The position numbers were made by a program, and so were the translations under genes. From the NCBI GenBank assembly GCA_021796375.1, contig JAJYJF010000083.1, forward strand, positions 1 to 8,184: 8,184 bases of DNA. The letters are read 5' to 3'. Numbering within the stretch: position 1 is the first letter of the stretch; each line of letters opens with the position of its first letter. The notes beneath the pieces are model-generated. The model was not told the DNA's origin and ran no database searches. It worked only from the letters and a program-made list of their open reading frames with translations. This DNA is from Chloroflexota bacterium. GTDB taxonomy: Bacteria; Chloroflexota; Anaerolineae; Anaerolineales; Anaerolineaceae. This document shows, in pieces, positions 1 to 6,282 of this stretch.

Positions 1-1
1 G

Positions 2-574
2 GTTGTGCTCAGCCTGCCGCGGGATCTGGTCCCGGAGCGCATGCCGCTGCCGGAAGGAGTTTCCAGGGTGGAGCTAGCCTCCCTGGATGAAGCCAGCCTT
101 CAGGAAGCTGTCGCGGCCGTTTCGAACACCTACGGGCCAATCGGACTCTTCTGCCACCTCAATCCACCTGGTTTGGCTCGGAAGCAAGGAGACTTGCGCT
201 TCTCGGAGAGCTCGAAAAACCTGGTCGAAACGGTCTTTTTGCTGGCGAAGTATTTGAAGGAATCCCTCAACCAGGCCGCGCAGGGCGGCCGGAGCGCTTT
301 CCTCTCGATCGTCCATCTCGACGGCGAGTTTGGCTTGAGCGGTGAAACGGAGTTCGATCCGGTGATCGGTGGTTTGGGCGGCTTGATTAAAACCCTGAAC
401 CTGGAATGGGAGCCGGTGTTCTGCCGGGCGATCGACCTGGATCCGGGCCTCTCGACCGAAGATTGCGTGAGCGCGATTCTTGCCGAGCTGCTCGACCCGA
501 ACCGCCTGCTGTGTGAAGTCGGTTACAGCCCTGAAGGGCGGACCACCCCGGTGGTCGACGCCCTGGCGGCATAA
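2..574 (+). CDS. pfaA: PfaA-like synthase, C-terminal fragment: KR structural subdomain (5' end outside window)
   Basis: The open frame runs in from the left edge and stops with TAA at 572-574, so only the last 190 residues are visible. They resemble the structural, non-catalytic half of a PKS/PfaA ketoreductase. A Rossmann-like segment (YGPIGLFCHLN, then SAFLSIVHLDGEFG) leads to the helix-strand block GGLGGLIKTLNLEW from about visible residue 123, then CRAIDLDP and the closing VGYSPEGRTT. There is no NADPH-binding GGxxGIT motif and no Ser/Tyr pair here; these are in the next gene, 18 nt on and in the same frame. In known PfaA proteins both halves are one polypeptide, preceded by KS, malonyl-AT and several ACPs, which should lie upstream of this window. 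The role is to scaffold the beta-ketoacyl-ACP reductase of a cytosolic lipid synthase. Assignment to the PfaA family rests mainly on the neighbours; the fragment alone would only say 'PKS KR'. Confidence 0.82.
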   Translation, partial: VVLSLPRDLVPERMPLPEGVSRVELASLDEASLQEAVAAVSNTYGPIGLFCHLNPPGLARKQGDLRFSESSKNLVETVFLLAKYLKESLNQAAQGGRSAFLSIVHLDGEFGLSGETEFDPVIGGLGGLIKTLNLEWEPVFCRAIDLDPGLSTEDCVSAILAELLDPNRLLCEVGYSPEGRTTPVVDALAA

Positions 575-580
575 TACGTC

Positions 581-588
581 AGAAGGTG
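581..588 (+). promoter_or_regulatory. Ribosome binding site for the KR-DH gene
   Basis: AGAAGGTG lies just downstream of the TAA of the preceding gene, with the AGG core 6 nt before the ATG at 593. This is a good Shine-Dalgarno match and spacing. It supports a genuine translation restart after the stop codon, as opposed to a recent nonsense mutation in a single long gene. Confidence 0.7.
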
Positions 589-592
589 TAAG

Positions 593-2332
593 ATGTCGAC
601 TTTTCCATTGCTCCATCGTAGATCGGTCGTTCTCGTCAGCGGGGGAGGGCGCGGAATCACCGCCCGCAGTGTCATCCGCCTGGCCGAGCAATCTCAAGCG
701 CATTTTATCCTCGTCGGCCGTTCATCGATCGACGAGCCGGACCCGCAGTGGGTTGTCCCGGGCTTGGGTGAATCTGAAGTAAAGAAACACCTCATGCAAG
801 ACCTGGCCAGCGCCGGACAAAAACCAACCCCCGCGGCGCTGCAAAAAGCATATAAATCGCTGGCCGCCAGGCAGGAAATTCGCGCGACCATCGCCAGCGT
901 CCAGGCTGCCGGCGGGCAGGCGGAGTACATCTGCGCCGATATCGCCGACCAGCCAGCATTGAAGGCTGCCCTCGAGGAGATCCTGCCGCGCACCGGACCA
1001 ATCACCGGCATCATTCACGGGGCGGGCAGTCTCGCGGATAAGCTGATCGAGAAAAAAACCGCCAAGGATTTTGAAACCGTGATCTCCCCGAAGGTGAACG
1101 GGCTGGAAAGCCTGCTGGCCTGCGCATCCCCCGGCAAGCTCGATTTTCTGGTCCTTTTCTCCTCCATCGTCGGGGTTTTCGGGAATGTTGGCCAGGCGGA
1201 CTACGCCATCGCCAACGAAATCCTGAATAAGTCGGCGTACCTCATCAAACGGGATAACCCGGACTGCCACGTGGTGGCGTTGAACTGGGGCCCCTGGGAT
1301 TACGGCATGGTCACCCCTGAGCTCAAGCGGGCATTCGAGAGCCACGGCGTGCAGATCATCCCCGTCGACCGTGGGGTGAATATGCTGGCCCACGAGCTGA
1401 TGGTGCCGCATCACAGCCCAGTCCAGGTGGTGCTTGGTACCCGTCCGCTCCTTCCGCCCTCCGAGCCGGACCCGACCCTCCGCTCTTACCGCATCCGCCG
1501 GAAGCTGCTGCTGGAGGATAATCCTTTCCTGTACGATCATGTGATCGGCGACCACCCGGTGCTGCCGGCCACCTGCGCCGCGATGTGGATCGTTTCGAGC
1601 TGCGAGCAGCTCTATCCGGGGTATGAGTTCTACCAGCTGGAAGATTTCCGGGTTTTGAAGGGCATCGTATTTGACCACACCCTGGCGAGCGAACACATTC
1701 TGGACGTGAAAGAGATCGCCAAGAACGGCTCGATCGTTTTCGATGCCACCCTCTGGAGTCAGAATGCCAAAGGACGGGCGCTGTACCATTACAGCACCCG
1801 CGTCACCCTGACCCGCACCATGCCGGAAGCCCCGCGGATGGACCCGATCGAGGTTGTCCTGCCGCCGCCCGGCAAGGAAATTACAGGCGATGAGCTGTAT
1901 AAAAACGGGACCCTCTTCCACGGGCCATCCTTCCAGGGCGTCCAGCGGGTGCTCAGCCTTTCGCCGGACAGGCTGACGATGGAATGCGCCCTGGATGAGG
2001 TTGCCGAGCGAACCCAGGGCCAGTTCCCCGTCCATACCACGAATCCCTTTATTTACGATACCATCGTCCAATGCCTGCTCATCTGGAGCCAATACAAGGT
2101 CCAGGCGCCCTGCCTGCCCTCGAGCCTGAAGAAACTGGAGCAGTTCCACGAGGTCCCCTTCGGGAAGCGTTTCTACGTTTCGCTGGAGGTGGTGAAGGCG
2201 ACGGATTCTTCGGTGGTGGGAAACATTCTTGTCCAGGATGAAAAAGGCGAGCTGTACCTGCGCTTCACCGAGCTCGAAGGGACGATCAGCCGGCACCTGA
2301 AGCAGCTTCTCAGTAAGGATCCCTCGCAATAA
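593..2332 (+). CDS. pfaA: PfaA-like C-terminal protein: KR catalytic subdomain plus PKS-type dehydratase
   Basis: This 579-residue protein has two domains. Residues about 10-235 are the catalytic half of a PfaA-type ketoreductase: NADPH loop SGGGRGIT at 16-23, a helical insert, GIIHGAG, Lys167 in SPKVNGLE, Ser191 in LFSS, Tyr204 13 residues later and Asn208 in YAIAN, then LNWGPWDYGMVTPELK, a very PfaA-like stretch. Residues about 305-570 are a double-hotdog PKS dehydratase (PS-DH): His316 in YDHVIGDHPVLP, LFHGPSFQ at 441-448 and the second-half Asp489/Gln493 pair in YDTIVQ. It reduces beta-ketoacyl-ACP and dehydrates the beta-hydroxyacyl product. The ATG is chosen for its Shine-Dalgarno sequence and because the Rossmann fold begins at residue 12. 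The protein starts exactly where the KR's structural half, encoded by the previous gene in the same frame, leaves off, so it probably works only as a complex with that protein. In the DH motif the usual Gly of HxxxGxxxxP is Asp320. No ACP, KS or AT is present in this protein. Confidence 0.9.
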   Translation: MSTFPLLHRRSVVLVSGGGRGITARSVIRLAEQSQAHFILVGRSSIDEPDPQWVVPGLGESEVKKHLMQDLASAGQKPTPAALQKAYKSLAARQEIRATIASVQAAGGQAEYICADIADQPALKAALEEILPRTGPITGIIHGAGSLADKLIEKKTAKDFETVISPKVNGLESLLACASPGKLDFLVLFSSIVGVFGNVGQADYAIANEILNKSAYLIKRDNPDCHVVALNWGPWDYGMVTPELKRAFESHGVQIIPVDRGVNMLAHELMVPHHSPVQVVLGTRPLLPPSEPDPTLRSYRIRRKLLLEDNPFLYDHVIGDHPVLPATCAAMWIVSSCEQLYPGYEFYQLEDFRVLKGIVFDHTLASEHILDVKEIAKNGSIVFDATLWSQNAKGRALYHYSTRVTLTRTMPEAPRMDPIEVVLPPPGKEITGDELYKNGTLFHGPSFQGVQRVLSLSPDRLTMECALDEVAERTQGQFPVHTTNPFIYDTIVQCLLIWSQYKVQAPCLPSSLKKLEQFHEVPFGKRFYVSLEVVKATDSSVVGNILVQDEKGELYLRFTELEGTISRHLKQLLSKDPSQ

Positions 2333-2353
2333 AGCGATTATCGGTAAAAGCCT

Positions 2354-4957
2354 GTGCCAAATTCCAGCGAAATCCCAAAATACGCCGTGATCGGCATGGA
2401 AGCCAGCGTGGGCCGGTGGTCCGCGCTGGACCAGGTTGCCTCGGCTTTATTCTTCTGCCAGCAGGCATTCGATTTCGACGCGGGGGAAAATTCCTGGCGG
2501 CCGCAGGCTACCCAAATGGAGATCGATCTCCAGAAGCTCGGGCTTTCGCCGGATGAGCTCGATCAGGCGGGCGCCGTCAGGCTGGCAGCCCTGCAGGTCG
2601 CGCTCGGCGCGCTGCAGGATGCCTCCCTCAATCCAGAGGATGCTCTGCCCCCCTGCGGGGTGATCGCCGCGGCTGCGCCCGGAGACAGCGATCTCGCGGG
2701 CTGGATCTCGAGCCACCTGGGATTGGATGGGCCTACATTCTCTTCCGGCGGCGAGCTGGATTGGGTCATGCGCGGTCTGGGCGAGGCGGACCGGTGGATC
2801 AGCACCGGGGAGGCCGAGCTCGTTTTGCTGGTGGGGCTGAACGCGCCCCCGCAGAGCCTCGCCGGCTCCGGGGGCAGCGGCCCGAACCCGCCCAGCCTGG
2901 GGTTCGAGCGCGGAATGGACCGCCAGATCGAGCGGTCGGGCGCCGCCGCGCTGGTCCTTCAGCCCCTGGCGGGGGAGCTTGAATCTGGTGTCCGGGTTTA
3001 CGCCGCGATTGAAGGCCGCGCGGAGGGGCTGGAACCTTCCGCCGGCGCAGGGCTGGCCTCGGCCTACGAGGCCTCCGGGCATGCGGCCGGCAATCTCGAA
3101 GTGCTCGTTTCCGCGGCCGATGGATCCGCGGTGTGGGATGAGGCTGAACGGGCCCTGGCAGCCGGCGCCCTGGGCCCCTTGCTGCAGGCTTCAAGCTGCG
3201 CGGTAGTTGGGACCGCGGCCAATTTTGGATCCCTTGGTCCCGCCGCCCCCCTGATGAGCCTGCTCCAGGCATCGCTGCTGCTGTACCACCGCTTCGTCTC
3301 CGGCCTCCCTGGATGGAACGGCCCGAAAAATTCAGCCGCATGGGAAAACCTGCCCTTCTACTTTCCATACGACTCCCGGCCCTGGTTTGCTCGCCCGGGA
3401 AAGCAGGGCCGCCTGGCTGGCGTGAACCTTCGCGCTCCCTCCGGAAAATTCGCGCATTTAATTCTTGCCCGGAAGGATGAGGAGGAAATCCGCGAGAACC
3501 CCTTCCTCTCCAACGCAGCCGCGCGGCTCGTCCCCCTCGCCGGGGACCAGCTTGAAGACCTTATCACCCAGCTCGACCGCCTGCGGGATGGGATCGCCGC
3601 CGGCCAGGACCTCGGATCGATAACGCGGACCGCATTCCAGGAATTTCGCGATCAATCCGGTCGCCGGCTGGCGCTGGCCCTGATCGCATCCTCCCGGGAA
3701 GACCTGGCCAGGGAAATCGAATTCGCGCGAAAAGGCCTGCCCAAAGCGGTCGAGCGCGACATGGAATGGCAGACCCCCTCCGGAAGCTATTTCACCCCCT
3801 CTCCGGTGGGCGGGCAAAGCGGGGTCGCTTTTGTCTACCCGGGGGCTTTCAACTCGTTTCCCGGGTTGGGGAAGGATTTATTCCAGCTTTTCCCCAAGAT
3901 CTACCCGGAATTCACCAGCCTGTCCCAGAATATCGGTGAGGTTTTCCGGGAGCGCGCGCTCTACCCGCGGCGGATCACCGCCCCGAACCAGAAAGAGCTG
4001 GAAGAGCTCGAAGCCGGGTTGAGCCGGGATCCGATCGCCATGCTGACATCCGGATCCAGCCTGGCAGTCGCGTACACGGCGGTTTTGAGGAAGGTTTTCG
4101 GCGTGCACCCGCAGGCAGCCTTTGGCTACAGCCTGGGTGAGACCAGCATGCTGTTTTCCATGCGCGTCTGGGTGGACGGCGACGAAGGCAGTTCCGGCCT
4201 GATGAATTCGCCCGTTTTCAAAAGCCGCCTCTCCGGCAGGCAGGATACTATCCGGGAAGCCTGGGGCGTGGACAGCCAGGCAGGCCTAGCAGCGGATGAG
4301 CCGCTCTGGACCAACCTGCTGATCATGGCGCCCCCGGAGGTCGTCCGGGAGGCGATCGCTGGCGAAGAACGAGTCTACCTGACCCACATCAACACGCCTC
4401 GCCAGGTGGTCATCGCGGGCTATCCCCCGGCGGTCAGGCGGGTCGCGGCCCGGATCAATGCCCCCAGCCTGCAGGCTCCATTCGACCACGCGCTGCACTG
4501 CGATCCGGTGCGGATCGAGTTCGACCGTCTGGCCGCGCTGCACGACCTTCCGGTCACCGTCAACCATGAGACGACGCTCTATACCGCCGCCAGCTATGCC
4601 CCGGTCCGGCAGGAGCAGAAAGAGATCTCGCGCGACATCGCGGAAGCCCTGTGCTCCTGTCTGGATTTCCCGCGCCTGATCAACCAGGTGTATGCGGACG
4701 GCGCGCGCGTCTTCATCGAGGTTGGGGCTGGCAGCAACTGCTCGCGGTGGATCGATGAAACCCTCAAAGGCTCTCCGCACCTGGCGGTCTCCGTCAGCCG
4801 CAAGGGGTCTGACGATCTATCGGCGGTTCTGCGCACCCTCGCCCGCCTCCTCTGCCACCGGGTAGGCGTCGATCTTTCACCGCTGTATGCCCGATCCGGT
4901 GAGGAAGCATCCCCCTATTCGCTCAGCCGTAAAATTCAACTGGACCAGGTGAATTGA
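2354..4957 (+). CDS. pfaB: PfaB-like protein: inactive KS-like domain plus acyltransferase
   Basis: This 867-residue protein starts at GTG, the first start after an in-frame TAA at 2345-2347. That start keeps the KS-type N-terminal strand KYAVIGM (9-15); the ribosome site is weak (GGTAAAAG). Residues 1-390 have a ketosynthase outline but no active site. The Cys region reads GPTFSSGGELDW (126-137) without Cys, no HGTGT motif is seen, and the KxNxGH position reads ANFGSLG around Asn290. Residues about 488-800 are an acyltransferase: entry motif FVYPGAFNSFPGLG, nucleophile Ser593 in GYSLGE, catalytic His715 in ALHCDPV, and the closing FIEVGAGSNCSRW near 784-796. Pseudo-KS plus AT is the known layout of PfaB, and the position between PfaA and PfaC-like genes agrees. 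In studied systems PfaB influences which final product is made; its acyl substrate here cannot be read from sequence. A decarboxylative or condensing role for the KS part is unlikely. Confidence 0.87.
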   Translation: MPNSSEIPKYAVIGMEASVGRWSALDQVASALFFCQQAFDFDAGENSWRPQATQMEIDLQKLGLSPDELDQAGAVRLAALQVALGALQDASLNPEDALPPCGVIAAAAPGDSDLAGWISSHLGLDGPTFSSGGELDWVMRGLGEADRWISTGEAELVLLVGLNAPPQSLAGSGGSGPNPPSLGFERGMDRQIERSGAAALVLQPLAGELESGVRVYAAIEGRAEGLEPSAGAGLASAYEASGHAAGNLEVLVSAADGSAVWDEAERALAAGALGPLLQASSCAVVGTAANFGSLGPAAPLMSLLQASLLLYHRFVSGLPGWNGPKNSAAWENLPFYFPYDSRPWFARPGKQGRLAGVNLRAPSGKFAHLILARKDEEEIRENPFLSNAAARLVPLAGDQLEDLITQLDRLRDGIAAGQDLGSITRTAFQEFRDQSGRRLALALIASSREDLAREIEFARKGLPKAVERDMEWQTPSGSYFTPSPVGGQSGVAFVYPGAFNSFPGLGKDLFQLFPKIYPEFTSLSQNIGEVFRERALYPRRITAPNQKELEELEAGLSRDPIAMLTSGSSLAVAYTAVLRKVFGVHPQAAFGYSLGETSMLFSMRVWVDGDEGSSGLMNSPVFKSRLSGRQDTIREAWGVDSQAGLAADEPLWTNLLIMAPPEVVREAIAGEERVYLTHINTPRQVVIAGYPPAVRRVAARINAPSLQAPFDHALHCDPVRIEFDRLAALHDLPVTVNHETTLYTAASYAPVRQEQKEISRDIAEALCSCLDFPRLINQVYADGARVFIEVGAGSNCSRWIDETLKGSPHLAVSVSRKGSDDLSAVLRTLARLLCHRVGVDLSPLYARSGEEASPYSLSRKIQLDQVN
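4947..4952 (+). promoter_or_regulatory. Ribosome binding site inside the pfaB end, for the dehydratase gene
   Basis: AGGTGA sits within the last codons of the upstream gene, 6 nt before the ATG at 4959. The upstream stop TGA (4955-4957) is one base from that ATG, so the two genes are very probably translationally coupled and made in similar amounts. Confidence 0.7.
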
Positions 4958-4958
4958 G

Positions 4959-6263
4959 ATGACGGAATCAAGAGTGGCTTCCGCTGTCCCAGAATGGGGA
5001 CCGCTCGAAACCCCAGGCGCAGGGACTGCCTTGACGCTTTCAAGGGGTGCTCTTCAAGCTGCCATTGACCTGCTGCTGGCGGCGGGTGGGACGGCTGCCC
5101 GCTCGCACCACGCTTACATGGAATTCCGGCGGAATGGGATGAAAGAGCTGGGATCCATGCTGGCCGCTTTCCTGCCAGAAGCCGTCTCAAAGCCGGTGTT
5201 TTCGCGGAGCGATCTGGAAGAATTCGCCACCGGCTCGATCTCCCGGTGTTTTGGTCCCGAGTTCGGGATCTTTGAAGGCCGCCGCTACCCGCGCATCCCG
5301 AACGGGAAGCTGCTCCTGATGGACCGGGTGACTTCCATCCGCGGGGAGCGGCGCCGCCTGGAAGCGGGATCGTCGATCGAAACCGAATTCGACGTCCCGC
5401 CGGACGCCTGGTTCTACCAGCCCGAAATTCCGGATCTTCCTCCTTACTCGATTTTGATGGAAATGGCCCTCCAACCCTGCGGGCTGCTTTCGGCGTACCT
5501 GGGGAGTTCGTTCCTGCTGCCCGTCACGGACCTGTACTTCCGCAACCTGGATGGAAGCGCGGAACTCCTCGCCCGTCCCGACCTGCGCGGGCAAACCGTG
5601 GCCGGGAAAGCCGAGCTGCTTTCCAGCACGGTCTCGGGGTCGACCATCATCCAGAAATACCGCTTTACCCTGAGCTGCTCCGGCCAAACCTTTTATGCTG
5701 GCGAAGCTGTTTTCGGATATTTCTCCGCCGCGGGGATGGCAAACCAGGTTGGCCTGGATTCACAAAAACCCGCTGCCTCCCCCATCTGGGACGGGCTGTC
5801 CGCGAACGCCGGACGCACGAAGCGGTACTCTCGAGCGCCCTTTCGCTTCCTGGACGAGGTCGCGGTCGAAGCCGCCGGAGGGGACCATCACCTGGGCCGG
5901 GTGAGCGCCCGCCAGAAGATCAATCCCGGCGACTGGTTTTACCGCTGCCATTTTCACCAGGATGCGGTGATGCCCGGTTCGCTAGGCGTCGAAGCGGTCA
6001 TCCAGGCGCTGACCGCGCTGTATTCGCCGGCAGCCCCTGCTGCGCCCGCGGAACAGTCTAAAATTTCATTCCCGAAGGGCCTGCCCTTCTCCTGGAAATA
6101 CCGCGGCCAGATCCTCCCCACCCATGCAGAGATGACCCTTTCTGCGGAAATCACCAGCCGGGCAAGCGTCCCGGAGGGGGAGCAGATCACCGCGGATGCC
6201 AGCGTTTGGGTAGATAATACCCGCATCTATCAATTGACCAATCTCGGCCTGATCCTGAAATAA
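4959..6263 (+). CDS. pfaC: PfaC-like FabA-type double-hotdog dehydratase (no KS/CLF)
   Basis: This 434-residue protein looks like the C-terminal dehydratase part of PfaC. Residues about 46-72 (ARSHHAYMEFRR onward) look like the 'AHxxFLxxR' linker normally found inside large PfaA/PfaC/PKS chains. Residues 81-120 carry the pre-DH segment DLEEFATGSISRCFGPEFGIF typical of PfaC. Hotdog 1 (about 120-255) contains WFYQPE, ILMEMALQPCGLLSAYLGS and DLYFRNLDG. Hotdog 2 (about 275-434) contains the FabA motif WFYRCHFHQDAVMPGSLG with His331 and Glu345, spaced 14 residues like FabA His70/Asp84. In hotdog 1 the His position is Glu156, so it is probably non-catalytic. Expected reaction: dehydration of beta-hydroxyacyl-ACP, possibly with trans-2/cis-3 isomerisation as in FabA. 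Usual PfaC proteins are around 2000 residues (KS-CLF-DH1-DH2); this one keeps only one DH unit, closest to the second. Its start is fixed by a good ribosome site and the one-base gap from the preceding gene. Confidence 0.86.
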   Translation: MTESRVASAVPEWGPLETPGAGTALTLSRGALQAAIDLLLAAGGTAARSHHAYMEFRRNGMKELGSMLAAFLPEAVSKPVFSRSDLEEFATGSISRCFGPEFGIFEGRRYPRIPNGKLLLMDRVTSIRGERRRLEAGSSIETEFDVPPDAWFYQPEIPDLPPYSILMEMALQPCGLLSAYLGSSFLLPVTDLYFRNLDGSAELLARPDLRGQTVAGKAELLSSTVSGSTIIQKYRFTLSCSGQTFYAGEAVFGYFSAAGMANQVGLDSQKPAASPIWDGLSANAGRTKRYSRAPFRFLDEVAVEAAGGDHHLGRVSARQKINPGDWFYRCHFHQDAVMPGSLGVEAVIQALTALYSPAAPAAPAEQSKISFPKGLPFSWKYRGQILPTHAEMTLSAEITSRASVPEGEQITADASVWVDNTRIYQLTNLGLILK

Positions 6264-6270
6264 ACCGTCG

Positions 6271-6275
6271 AAGGA
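6271..6275 (+). promoter_or_regulatory. Ribosome binding site for pfaD
   Basis: AAGGA is 7 nt before the ATG at 6283. The ATG at 6275, inside AAGGATG, is out of frame with the reductase, so 6283 is the start. Confidence 0.65.
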
Positions 6276-6282
6276 TGACCCC

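Noticed and set aside
572..592. Reading the stop as a simple nonsense mutation making pfaA a pseudogene
   Set aside because: A good ribosome site and ATG follow at correct spacing, and both sides keep intact motifs, so two functional genes is the better reading; it cannot be fully excluded.
722..2329. A 535-codon open frame on the minus strand, opposite almost the whole KR-DH gene
   Set aside because: It mirrors a well-supported gene with clear catalytic motifs, its translation shows no recognisable domain, and long antisense frames are common in GC-rich coding DNA.
2354..3530. Calling the N-terminal part of the PfaB-like protein an active ketosynthase
   Set aside because: The Cys nucleophile and both His motifs are missing.
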